64,000 bases of DNA, from positions 434,001 to 498,000 of the forward strand of contig NZ_JXTJ01000006.1 in assembly GCF_001509835.1 (NCBI RefSeq). The letters are read 5' to 3'. The stretch comes from Allobosea sp. WAO (lineage in GTDB: Bacteria > Pseudomonadota > Alphaproteobacteria > Rhizobiales > Beijerinckiaceae). The translations under genes and the position numbers were made by a program. Below the pieces are notes generated by a model. The model was not told the DNA's origin. It saw nothing but the letters and a program-made list of their open reading frames with translations, and ran no database searches. This document shows, piece after piece, positions 19,711 to 27,394 of this stretch; position 1 is the first letter of the stretch; each line of letters begins with the position of its first letter.

Positions 19711-19803
19711 CGTCCAGTTTGTCTGGATGTCGAGTGGCTCCTGCCCACTCTGTTTGACGCCTCCCTGTTGACCTTCGAGCCGCCTTCGGGGCGGCTCTTT
19801 TTT
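19711..19803 (+). ncRNA. Candidate small regulatory RNA, ~90 nt
   Basis: Downstream of the CtrA/GANTC promoter lie three consecutive hairpins ending in an intrinsic terminator. Hairpin 1 is TCCAG/CTGGA (19713-19727). Hairpin 2 is GAGTGG/CCACTC (19732-19750) with loop CTCCTGC. A single-stranded linker holds CCTCCC (19760-19765). Hairpin 3 is the terminator. The two CU-rich motifs are anti-Shine-Dalgarno sequences, as exposed in trans-acting alphaproteobacterial sRNAs. No open frame fits. Membership in the CcnA/EcpR1 group of cell-cycle sRNAs is possible but unverified. Confidence 0.5.
19777..19803 (+). terminator. Intrinsic terminator of the sRNA candidate
   Basis: GAGCCGCC / GGCGGCTC with a five-base loop, then six T residues. 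The nearest upstream gene ends 360 bases earlier, so a transcript starting in between is needed to explain it. Confidence 0.85.
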
Positions 19804-19858
19804 GTTCGGGCCTTGCGGAGCGGCGCTCGCTGCGTGGGCGGCCGTGAACCTGCCATTA

Positions 19859-19880
19859 TTAAGGTTAACGAGGCCTTACC
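19859..19880 (+). promoter_or_regulatory. Second CtrA-type site, upstream of rcdA
   Basis: TTAA-N7-TTACC at 19865-19880 differs from the CtrA consensus by one base, and a further TTAA lies just before it at 19859-19862. A possible -10 (GCTATG, about 19896) follows. The site is ~100 bases before the rcdA start. In Caulobacter, rcdA is known to be CtrA-activated, which fits. Confidence 0.55.
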
Positions 19881-19983
19881 GCGGCCGCGACAAATGCTAT
19901 GGCGCTATCCTTGCGGGGCTTCTGGCACGAACCGGCGCTGCGTCCCGCTTACGCACGCCATTGTGCCGAATGGAGACGCTGCA

Positions 19984-20508
19984 ATGACCGATTTCCCCAT
20001 GCTGAGGCTGCCGGCCGAAGACGGAGCGATTTCGTTCGCGCGCAACTTCGTCAAGTCCGACGCCTTCATGCAGCTCTTTCGCGAGGGCATGGGGCTGGTC
20101 GAGTCGACGGCGAACTATCTCGACGGGGACGGGCGGCAGGAGTCGGCGGCACTGCCGCGCGAAGTCTCGCTGATCTACGCAACCGAGAGCATGCGGCTGA
20201 CGACGCGGCTGATGCAGATCGCGTCCTGGCTGCTGGTGCAGCGCGCCGTCGCCGAGGGTGAGATGACGGCCGAGCAGGCGCGGACCGAGAACAACAAGGT
20301 CCGCATCGCCGAGCCGATGCTTCAGCCGACCAGCGCCGAGGCCGCCCGCCTGCCGGAGCGCCTGCGCGACCTGATCGCCCATTCGATGCGCCTGCAGGAC
20401 CGGATTTCCCGTATCGAGACCCAGATGACGGCGGCTCCCGCTACGGCGGCCAACCCGGTGCGCGGGCAGCTCGCGAATTTGCAGGCCCGGCTCGCCCTGC
20501 AGGGCTGA
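19984..20508 (+). CDS. rcdA: Protease adaptor RcdA (DUF1465)
   Basis: A 174-residue DUF1465 protein started at MTDFPMLRLP (ATG 19984). The long helices FREGMGLVESTANYLDG and ESMRLTTRLMQIASWLLVQRAV match the three-helix RcdA core. The C-terminal ~20 residues are Ala/Pro-rich and likely flexible. In Caulobacter, RcdA is a ClpXP adaptor, recruited through CpdR, that promotes CtrA and other substrate degradation. The upstream CtrA sites suggest the same negative feedback. Function here is by homology only. Confidence 0.82.
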   Translation: MTDFPMLRLPAEDGAISFARNFVKSDAFMQLFREGMGLVESTANYLDGDGRQESAALPREVSLIYATESMRLTTRLMQIASWLLVQRAVAEGEMTAEQARTENNKVRIAEPMLQPTSAEAARLPERLRDLIAHSMRLQDRISRIETQMTAAPATAANPVRGQLANLQARLALQG

Positions 20509-20655
20509 GCGCAGCCACTCCCAAATCCTGACATGTGAAGGCTGCCGGCGCCGGCGTACCCCTGCAGCTGGGCGAGGGGGCGCTGGCGTGTCCGGTTCGG
20601 CGCGCAGTGTGGGCCAGTTCTGTGCAATTCGTCCGCGGCCATTCGTCGCCGCAAA

Positions 20656-20687
20656 GCAAAAAGCCCGGCCGCGAGGCCGGGCTTTTC
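20656..20687. terminator. Bidirectional terminator between rcdA and rpmE
   Basis: AAAAGCCCGGCC-GCGA-GGCCGGGCTTTT is symmetric and carries A/T runs on both sides, so it can end both converging transcripts. Confidence 0.85.
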
Positions 20688-20729
20688 GGTGTCGAGCATC
20701 CGGCCCCATCGGGGTCGGAAAGCCGGGAA

Positions 20730-20963
20730 TTACTTCTTGCCGAGGGCGCCGAGCGCGCCGAAGCGCGAATTGAAGCGCGAGACGCGGCCGCCGCGGTCCA
20801 GCATGTGCTGGGTGCCGCCGGTCCAGGCCGGGTGGGTCTTCGGGTCGATGTCGAGGTTCAGCGTGTCGCCCTCCTTGCCGAGGGTCGAACGCGTGAAGTA
20901 TTCGGTGCCATCGGTCATGACGACCTTGATGGTGTGGTAGTCGGGATGAATGCCGGTCTTCAT
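20730..20963 (-). CDS. rpmE: 50S ribosomal protein L31
   Basis: A 77-residue bL31 started at [19 protein letters not shown] (ATG 20961-20963). The family segments HPAWTG and [10 protein letters not shown] are present. The zinc-ligand cysteines of the CxxC-type L31 are absent, so this is the zinc-independent form. It is transcribed alone towards rcdA and ends at the shared terminator. Confidence 0.93.
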   Translation of the reverse strand: MKTGIHPDYHTIKVVMTDGTEYFTRSTLGKEGDTLNLDIDPKTHPAWTGGTQHMLDRGGRVSRFNSRFGALGALGKK

Positions 20964-21103
20964 GGCGAATTCCTCAAGTTTCGAAAAGCGGGCGGCCGGA
21001 ACGCGGCGCGCATCGCCGGCTCTTCGAACAATTCGTACGAGCCTGTCGTGAAGTCGCGTGGCCATAGCGCAGCCTTGGCTGCGGTGCAAGCTTTTCGGGA
21101 TAT

Positions 21104-22888
21104 GTGAGAGTGGCGAAAGAACTGGTGGAAGACCGCAAGCAGCGCCCGGATTTCAGCGCGCTGCGTTCGTTCTGGCCCTATGCAAAGGCGCAGAAGCGGC
21201 GGATCGCCTTCGCTTTGGTGGCCTTGGTCGTCGCATCGGGTGCGACCCTAGCGCTGCCGCTGGCGGTCCGGCGGGTTATCGATGCCGGTTTCTCCGGCGG
21301 CGAGCAGCAGCTCGCCAATTCCTATTTCGCCCTGCTGATCGGCGTCGTCGCGGTGCTGGCGCTAGCGAGCTCGGCACGATTCTACCTCGTCATGACGGTC
21401 GGCGAGCGCATCGTCTCGAATCTGCGCGCCGATGTGTTCCGGCATCTGACGCGGCTCGAGCCGGCCTTCTTCGATGCCAGCCGGGCGGGCGACCTCGTCT
21501 CGCGGCTGACTGCCGACACCACCCAGATCAAGTCGACCTTCGCCTCGACGGCCTCGATCGCGCTGCGCAACGCCATCATGTTCCTCGGCGCGCTCGCCAT
21601 GATGGTCGCGACCAGCCCGCGGCTTTCGGCGATCGTGATCGGCGCGATCCCGCTGGTCGTCCTGCCGCTCGTGTTCTCGGGCCGCACCGTGCGCAAGCGC
21701 TCGCGGGCGGCGCAGGACAGGCTGGCCGACGCCTCGGCCTTCGCCTCGGAAGCGGTCGGCGCGATCCGCACCATGCAATCCTTCGGGGCTGAGCGCGACA
21801 CGGCGAAGCGCTTCCAGGATGCGTCCGAGGATGCCTATGCCGCCTCGCGCGATGCCACCCGCTCGCGGGCCTGGCTCTCGGGCTTCGCAATCTTCCTGGT
21901 CAGCGCCAGCGTCGTGATGGTGCTCTGGGCCGGTGCGACCGAGGTCTTCGCTGGGCGGATGAGCGGCGGGCGCCTGTCGCAGTTCGTGCTCTATGCCGTG
22001 CTGGCTGCGAGCTCGCTCGGCCAGCTCTCCGAGGTCTATGGAGATATCTCCGCCGCTGCGGGAGCGGCCGGGCGGCTCGGCGAGATCCTGGCGACGAAGC
22101 CGGCGATCGCGGCTCCCGCCCATCCCAAGCCGATGCCGCAGCCCGCGGTCGGGGCGCTGTCCTTCGAGAACGTCTCCTTCCGCTATCCCGGACGGACGAA
22201 TCTCGCTCTGGCCGATCTCGACATCAGCGTCCGACCGGGCGAGCGCATTGCGCTGGTCGGCCCGTCCGGCGCCGGCAAGAGCACGGTGCTGCAACTGGCG
22301 CTGCGCTTCTACGATCCCTTCGCCGGCCGCGTCGTCGTCGACGGCGTCGCCGGGCCGGAGGCCGACCCGACCGACTGGCGCAGCCGCTTCGCGCTGGTGC
22401 CGCAGGAGCCGACGGTGTTCGGCGTCTCGGTGGCCCAGAACATCACCTATGGACGCCCTGGCGCCAGCCGTGCCGAGATCGAGGAGGCGGCGAAGCTCGC
22501 CGCCGCCGACGATTTCATCCGCGCCCTGCCGGAAGGCTACGACACGGTGATCGGCGAGCGCGGCGTGACGCTCTCGGGTGGCCAACGCCAGCGCCTCGCT
22601 ATCGCCCGCGCGGTTCTCAAGGACGCGCCGATCCTGCTGCTGGACGAGGCGACCTCGGCACTCGATTCCGAAAGCGAGCGGGCGGTGCAGGACGCGCTCG
22701 ACCGGCTGATGCAGGGCCGTACCACACTGGTCGTCGCCCATCGGCTCGCGACCATCCTCTCAGCCGACCGCATCCTGGTGATGGAGGAGGGCCGCGTGGT
22801 CGAGGAGGGCACCCACGCCGCCCTCGTCGCCAAGGGCGGGCTCTATGCCCGGCTCGCGGCGCTGCAATTCGGGCGCGAGGCGGCTTAG
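21104..22888 (+). CDS. ABC exporter, fused permease/ATPase (MsbA/ABCB type)
   Basis: A 594-residue half-transporter. Six membrane helices fill residues ~20-310. The ATPase has Walker [10 protein letters not shown] (386-394), signature [13 protein letters not shown], Walker [13 protein letters not shown] and the H-loop VVAHRL. It should dimerise in the inner membrane and export lipids or drugs. A GTG start is used; 21104 or 21110 are both possible and neither has a clear ribosome binding site. Its neighbourhood next to rpmE is common in Rhizobiales. A palindromic repeat follows the stop. Confidence 0.93.
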   Translation: MRVAKELVEDRKQRPDFSALRSFWPYAKAQKRRIAFALVALVVASGATLALPLAVRRVIDAGFSGGEQQLANSYFALLIGVVAVLALASSARFYLVMTVGERIVSNLRADVFRHLTRLEPAFFDASRAGDLVSRLTADTTQIKSTFASTASIALRNAIMFLGALAMMVATSPRLSAIVIGAIPLVVLPLVFSGRTVRKRSRAAQDRLADASAFASEAVGAIRTMQSFGAERDTAKRFQDASEDAYAASRDATRSRAWLSGFAIFLVSASVVMVLWAGATEVFAGRMSGGRLSQFVLYAVLAASSLGQLSEVYGDISAAAGAAGRLGEILATKPAIAAPAHPKPMPQPAVGALSFENVSFRYPGRTNLALADLDISVRPGERIALVGPSGAGKSTVLQLALRFYDPFAGRVVVDGVAGPEADPTDWRSRFALVPQEPTVFGVSVAQNITYGRPGASRAEIEEAAKLAAADDFIRALPEGYDTVIGERGVTLSGGQRQRLAIARAVLKDAPILLLDEATSALDSESERAVQDALDRLMQGRTTLVVAHRLATILSADRILVMEEGRVVEEGTHAALVAKGGLYARLAALQFGREAA

Positions 22889-22912
22889 TGTCTGACTGGG
22901 AATTCCCTGAGC

Positions 22913-23031
22913 CCTCATCCTGAGGAGCCATTCCGGGAGGAATGGCGTCTCGAAGGATGTTCCAGGAGGCTCCGGAGTCCGCCGGGAACGCCCTTCGAGA
23001 CGGCCCTTCGGGCCTCCTCAGGACGGGGGCT
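22913..23031. repeat. Dispersed palindromic repeat family A, copy 2
   Basis: Same outer arms (CTCATCCTGAGGAGCC ... GGCCTCCTCAGGA) and inner arms (GCGTCTCGAAGGATG ... CCCTTCGAGACGG) as the copies at 16062 and 62921. The tip segments GCCATTCC/GGAATGGC form a local hairpin. Confidence 0.8.
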
Positions 23032-23072
23032 GGAGATTCGAGTCAGACTTGGGAGGCAGCTCAGTCAGCTAT

Positions 23073-23104
23073 CGTCCCGGGCGCAGCGCGCCCCGGGACG
23101 ACGG
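23073..23104. repeat. Palindromic repeat family C, short copy
   Basis: CGTCCCGGGCGC and GCGCCCCGGGACG form a compact palindrome just before the SDR stop. A related motif opens the longer element at 24766. Confidence 0.6.
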
Positions 23105-23116
23105 GCAACCGATCGT

Positions 23117-23872
23117 TCAGCCGTGCTGCGCGTTCAGCTGGGCGAAGATCGCTGCGACCTGGCCTTTCTCGGCGGCGAAGCGCAGCGGCTTGCAGCGCTC
23201 CACGATGATCTCGCCCGAGGCCGGAGCGCTTTCGAGCAGCGCCATCACCTCTGCAATGAACTCGGCGAGCGGCATCGCTGCGGGATCGACCGCCTGCTGC
23301 GGGCCGAGCAGCTCGGTCTGCACATAGGGTGGGGCGATCTCGATGACCTCGACCGAGGTCGCCTTGAGCTGCTCGCGCAGCGCAATCGACCAGGAATGGA
23401 TCGCGGCCTTCGTCGCGCTGTAGGTCGGCGTCGTCGCCAGCGGCACGAAGGCGAGGCCGGAGGATACGGTCAGGATCGCGGCGCGCTCCTGCTTCAGGAG
23501 ATGCGGCAGCAGCGCCGAGGTGAGCCTGATCGGTCCGAGCAGATTGGTCGAGATCGTGTCCTCGGCGGTGGCGAGGAAGTCGCCGGCCGCGATGGCCTCG
23601 CTGCGCATGATGCCGGCATTGTGGATGACGCCATTGAGCGCCGGAAAGCTCTCGACCGCCTGCCGGGCGAAGGCGGCGACATCGTCCTTGTCCTGGATGT
23701 CGAGCAGAAGCGCTTCCATCCCCGGATTGGCCGAGGTCACCTCATTGAGCAGCGCCTCACGCCGGCCGGCGATGACGACCTGATTGCCGGCCCGATGCAG
23801 GGCTTCGGCCAGAGCCCGGCCGATGCCGGAGCCGCCGCCGGTGATGAGGATGGTGTTGCCGGTGATGTTCAT
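23117..23872 (-). CDS. SDR family oxidoreductase (DltE-like)
   Basis: A 251-residue classical short-chain dehydrogenase. The NAD(P)-binding motif TGGGSGIG is at 11-18, NNAG-like HNAG at ~84-87, and the active-site YSATK at 151-155 with an upstream Ser in VSSGLAF. It resembles the DltE subgroup. It is divergent from an HxlR regulator, a common pairing for an inducible oxidoreductase. Confidence 0.9.
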   Translation of the reverse strand: MNITGNTILITGGGSGIGRALAEALHRAGNQVVIAGRREALLNEVTSANPGMEALLLDIQDKDDVAAFARQAVESFPALNGVIHNAGIMRSEAIAAGDFLATAEDTISTNLLGPIRLTSALLPHLLKQERAAILTVSSGLAFVPLATTPTYSATKAAIHSWSIALREQLKATSVEVIEIAPPYVQTELLGPQQAVDPAAMPLAEFIAEVMALLESAPASGEIIVERCKPLRFAAEKGQVAAIFAQLNAQHG

Positions 23873-23906
23873 CGCAGATCCCTTTCCTGGTTGCGAGACA
23901 ACAGCT

Positions 23907-23958
23907 GGTGTCGATACTCTCTGGTAGAAAGAAGGCGCCTAAAGGTTCGATACGCACC
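23907..23958. promoter_or_regulatory. Possible HxlR operator region
   Basis: TCGATAC occurs twice (23911-23917 and 23947-23953), flanked on the outside by GGTG and CACC. The two half-sites lie in the 103-base gap between the divergent SDR and HxlR genes. Operator function is inferred from position and repetition. Confidence 0.3.
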
Positions 23959-23975
23959 AAAAGGAGAGTGTCGGC

Positions 23976-24392
23976 ATGCATGCGATCCGCGAGGCGATGG
24001 CGACGATGCACAAGCGCAGCGAGGAGATCCCGCCGGTCTCGAAGGCGGTGGAATCGCTGGTGCGACAGGTGATCGCGCAGGTCGCCGACAAATGGACGAT
24101 GCTGGTGCTGGAGGCGCTGGAGGAGCACGGCACGCTGCGCTTTGGCGAATGCGGGCGCATCGTCGGCGGCATCAGCCAGAAGATGCTGACCAAGACACTG
24201 CGCGAGATGGAGCGCGACGGGCTGGTAGTCCGCACCGTCCATCCGGTGATCCCGCCGCATGTCGACTACACGCTGACCGAACTCGGCCGCGAACTCAGCG
24301 CGGCCTTCTGCGGGGTCTGGACCTGGGCGGAGACGTACCATGCCGAAGTCTCGGCGGCGCGTCGGGCCTTTCGGGAGCGGGAGGAGGGGTAG
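23976..24392 (+). CDS. HxlR family transcriptional regulator
   Basis: A 138-residue winged-helix regulator. The HxlR signature appears as VADKWTMLVLEALEEHGTLRFGE, then GGISQKMLTKTLREMERDGLVVR and the wing VPPHVDYTLTELGREL (with I for V). AAAAGGAGAG upstream supports the ATG. These proteins commonly sense electrophiles or quinones and control the divergent gene, here the SDR. Confidence 0.92.
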   Translation: MHAIREAMATMHKRSEEIPPVSKAVESLVRQVIAQVADKWTMLVLEALEEHGTLRFGECGRIVGGISQKMLTKTLREMERDGLVVRTVHPVIPPHVDYTLTELGRELSAAFCGVWTWAETYHAEVSAARRAFREREEG

Positions 24393-24433
24393 GGGACTTG
24401 TCTTCGTGCCGGGAGGCGTGAACGGCGCCTTGT

Positions 24434-24532
24434 TCGTCATGGTCGGACTTGTCCCGACCATCCACGTCTTCGCTTGGCTGGTCGATCGCGGTGGTCAAGA
24501 CGTGGATGCTCGCCACGAGGGTGGTATGACGA
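24434..24532. repeat. Composite palindromic repeat family B, copy 1
   Basis: Two palindromic blocks, GGTCGGACTTGTCCCGACC and GCTCGCCACGAGGGTGG (degenerate), are joined by inverted ACGTCTT / AAGACGT arms. The same architecture occurs in the opposite orientation at 30122-30217, and a half element at 32141-32176. Confidence 0.8.
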
Positions 24533-24538
24533 GCTGGA

Positions 24539-24709
24539 TCAGCGTGCGGCCAAGCCTTCGCAACGCAACTGGTCGCGGCTGCCATCGTAGCGCCGGCGAT
24601 TGCCATGCCGCATGTTCTTATGATCGGCGCAGCAGCCATTCGCCTTGTGCGGCTTGCAGAGCAGGCAGCCGGCGCGGGCGCTCTTTGGCCGTTTTCGCTT
24701 ATGGTGCAT
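24539..24709 (-). CDS. Small conserved Cys-rich basic protein, 56 residues
   Basis: Started at the ATG at 24707-24709, which has a near-perfect AGGAGGGG site five bases upstream. The protein opens with HHKRKRPKSARAGCLLCKPHK, i.e. a basic segment and a CxxC pair, followed by more Cys and His. Short proteins with the KRKRPK...AGCLxCKPxK pattern are conserved in several proteobacteria without known function; zinc or RNA binding would suit. It lies between repeat elements of families B and C. Confidence 0.7.
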   Translation of the reverse strand: MHHKRKRPKSARAGCLLCKPHKANGCCADHKNMRHGNRRRYDGSRDQLRCEGLAAR

Positions 24710-24765
24710 CGTCCCCTCCTGTTGGCTGAATATCACAATCAGCCCGCCGGTAGCAGGAGCGCGGC

Positions 24766-24873
24766 CGTCCCGGGCGACCGAAGGGTGCCCCGGGACACAT
24801 CCCGGAACTTCACTCGGAGAGGCTCCGGAATGGATCCCGGATCGGCGCGGCTTCGCCGCTTGTCCGGGATGAC
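24766..24873. repeat. Palindromic repeat family C, long copy
   Basis: It opens with CGTCCCGGGCGACCGAAGGG and closes with GTCCGGGATGACC. Internal inverted segments include TCCGGAATGGATCCCGGA and CGGCTTCGCCG. Elements of this make-up are widespread in intergenic DNA of related genera (from memory, not searched). Confidence 0.6.
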
Positions 24874-24895
24874 CCATGTTGAGGATGGCGCCTCG

Positions 24896-27265
24896 CTACC
24901 CCGCCTTCTGGACAAAGCTGTCCAGCACCATCTTCCGGCCGGCCTTGTCGAAGTCGACCGTCAGCTTGTTGCCATCGACGCTCGCCACCGAGCCGGGGCC
25001 GAACTTGACGTGGAAGACGCGGGCGCCGGTGTCGAAGGCGGAGCTTCCCGTCGACTTCGCCGTCAGCTCGCCCTCGATCAGCATCGGGCCGCGCTGGCGG
25101 CCTGAACCGAAGCCGCGCTGGCCGGCGTCGGAGAAGCCGGAGCTGCCGCCGCCCGAGTTGAACTTGGCCTTGTTCTCCTGGGCGCGCTGCCAGCCCGGCG
25201 TCTGGTAGGAGGAGCCGAAGCTCTCCATGCGCTCGAAGCGCGAGGCGCCGTAGCCGCCCTGGCTGTAGGCGGTGGGGGCCTGGACGACTTCGACATGGTC
25301 CTCGGGCAGTTCGTCGATGAAGCGCGAGGGCAGGCTCGACTGCCAGAGGCCGTGGATGCGGCGATTCGAGGCGAAATAGAGCTTGAGGCGCTTGCGGGCC
25401 CGGGTCAGGCCGACATGGGCGAGGCGGCGTTCCTCCTCCAGCCCAGCGCGGCCGTTCTCGTCTAGGGCGCGCTGGCTCGGGAACAGCCCTTCCTCCCAGC
25501 CGGGCAGGAAGACGGTGTCGAATTCCAGCCCCTTGGCGGCGTGCAGCGTCATGATCGAGACGCGGGCGCCGCCATCGCCGCTATCGGCGTCCATCACGAG
25601 CGAGACGTGCTCGAGAAAGGATGGCAGATCGGGGAATTCGTCGAGCGAGCGGACCAGCTCCTTGAGGTTTTCCAGGCGCCCGGCGGCGTCGGCCGAGCGG
25701 TCCTTCTGCCACATCTCGGTGTAGCCGCTCTCTTCCAGAACCAGCTCGGCGAGCTCGCCCTGCTGCATCGCCTCGGCCTTGCTTTGCCAGCGGGCGAAGG
25801 CCTCGACCAGCTCGCGCAAGGCAGTGCGGGCCTTGGGCTTCAATTCCTCGGTCTCGACCACGGCCCGCGCCGACTGCATCAGCGAGAAATCGGTGGCGCG
25901 CGCATGGTTGTGCAGGATCTGGATGGTGGCGTCGCCGAGGCCGCGCTTGGGCACATTGACGATGCGTTCGAAGGCGAGGTCGTCGGTGGGCGAGACCACG
26001 CAGCGCAGATACGCCATGGCGTCGCGGATCTCGGCGCGCTCATAGAAGCGCGGGCCACCAATGACGCGATAGGGCACGCCGACATGGATGAGCCGTTCCT
26101 CCATCTCGCGCATCTGCGCGGAGATGCGGACCAGGATCGCGACCTCGGCGAGGTTCTCGCCCTTGGACTGCATCGCCTCGATCTCGTCGGAGATCAGCCG
26201 CGCCTCCTCCTGGCTGTCCCAGGCGCCGGTGATGGTGACCTTCTCGCCGGCCTCGTCCTCGGTGCGCAGCGTCTTGCCGAGGCGGCCCTCATTGCGGGCG
26301 ATCAGCTTGGCGGCGGTGGCGAGGATATGGCCGGTCGAGCGGTAATTGCGCTCGAGGCGGACCACGGTCGCGCCGGGGAAATCGTGCTCGAAGCGCAGGA
26401 TGTTGTCGACCTCGGCGCCGCGCCAGCCATAGATCGACTGGTCGTCGTCGCCGACGCAGGCGATGTTGCGTCGGCCCTGCGCCAAGAGGCGCAGCCAGAG
26501 ATACTGGGCGACGTTGGTGTCCTGGTACTCGTCGACGAGGATGTAGCGGAAACGCTCGTGGTAGCTCGCCAGCAGTTCCGGATGCTCACGGAACAGCGTC
26601 AGGCAGTGCAGCAAGAGGTCGCCGAAATCGACGGCGTTCAGCGTCTTCAGCCGGTCCTGATAGGCGGCGTAGAGCTTGCCGCCCTTGCCGTTGGCGAAGA
26701 CGCCGGATTCGCCCGGCGGCACGTCCTTGGGCGCGAGGCCGCGATTCTTCCAGGAGTCGATGAAGCCGGCCAGCATCCGGCCAGGCCAGCGCTTCTCATC
26801 GATCCCCTCGGCCTGGATCACCTGCTTCATCAGGCGGATCTGGTCGTCGGTGTCGAGGATGGTGAAATCGGAGCGCAGGTCGACCAGCTCGGCATGGCGG
26901 CGCAGCAGCTTGGCCGAGATCGAGTGGAAGGTACCGAGCCAGGGCATGCCCTCGGCGACCGGGCCGACGAGATGGGCGACGCGCTCCTTCATCTCGCGCG
27001 CCGCCTTGTTGGTGAAGGTCACGGCGAGGATCTGCGAGGGATAGGCGCGGCCCGTCGCGATCAGATGGGCGATGCGGGTGGTGAGGACGCGGGTCTTGCC
27101 GGTGCCGGCGCCGGCGAGCACCAGCACGGGGCCGTCTGTGGCCTCGACCGCCAGGCGCTGCTCCGGGTTGAGCCCTTGCAGATAGCCGGCCGCAGGCTGC
27201 GCGGCAGCGCGCGCGGCGAGGCCACCGGGGCGGGGCAGGGGGGCGGAGGTGAACTGGTCTGACAA
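24896..27265 (-). CDS. uvrD: ATP-dependent DNA helicase UvrD/PcrA
   Basis: A 789-residue superfamily 1A helicase. After a ~30-residue extension come the Q motif (LNPEQRLAVE) and Walker A GAGTGKT at 52-58. Then motif Ia VTFTNKAAREMKERV, Walker B VDEYQDTN, motif III GDDDQSIYGWRGA, motif IV LERNYRST and motif V HAAKGLEFDTVF. The C-terminal ~50 residues (GARVFHVKFGPGSV) match the Tudor-like domain that contacts RNA polymerase. It acts in nucleotide excision and mismatch repair and in RecA removal. Confidence 0.95.
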   Translation of the reverse strand: MSDQFTSAPLPRPGGLAARAAAQPAAGYLQGLNPEQRLAVEATDGPVLVLAGAGTGKTRVLTTRIAHLIATGRAYPSQILAVTFTNKAAREMKERVAHLVGPVAEGMPWLGTFHSISAKLLRRHAELVDLRSDFTILDTDDQIRLMKQVIQAEGIDEKRWPGRMLAGFIDSWKNRGLAPKDVPPGESGVFANGKGGKLYAAYQDRLKTLNAVDFGDLLLHCLTLFREHPELLASYHERFRYILVDEYQDTNVAQYLWLRLLAQGRRNIACVGDDDQSIYGWRGAEVDNILRFEHDFPGATVVRLERNYRSTGHILATAAKLIARNEGRLGKTLRTEDEAGEKVTITGAWDSQEEARLISDEIEAMQSKGENLAEVAILVRISAQMREMEERLIHVGVPYRVIGGPRFYERAEIRDAMAYLRCVVSPTDDLAFERIVNVPKRGLGDATIQILHNHARATDFSLMQSARAVVETEELKPKARTALRELVEAFARWQSKAEAMQQGELAELVLEESGYTEMWQKDRSADAAGRLENLKELVRSLDEFPDLPSFLEHVSLVMDADSGDGGARVSIMTLHAAKGLEFDTVFLPGWEEGLFPSQRALDENGRAGLEEERRLAHVGLTRARKRLKLYFASNRRIHGLWQSSLPSRFIDELPEDHVEVVQAPTAYSQGGYGASRFERMESFGSSYQTPGWQRAQENKAKFNSGGGSSGFSDAGQRGFGSGRQRGPMLIEGELTAKSTGSSAFDTGARVFHVKFGPGSVASVDGNKLTVDFDKAGRKMVLDSFVQKAG

Positions 27266-27394
27266 GGGGCTGGCTTGGGTTCGCTGCGTGATCGTGATTC
27301 GTTCACGGTCAATATAGGGGCAGGCGTCGTGGATTGCTCGCCGTCAGGAATGGTTTTCCGCGACGGCGAGCAGGCCATCATAAACCCCGCTGCA

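Noticed and set aside
19143-19856. A 237-codon minus-strand frame crossing DUF1192 and the rcdA upstream gap
   Set aside because: Composition is Arg/Ser/Pro-rich and it covers the DUF1192 gene, the CtrA site and the terminator; no domain is seen.
27279-27293. GTTC-N7-GATC just upstream of uvrD, resembling an alphaproteobacterial LexA box
   Set aside because: One mismatch in a short half-site and no second match; too weak to call an SOS operator from sequence alone.
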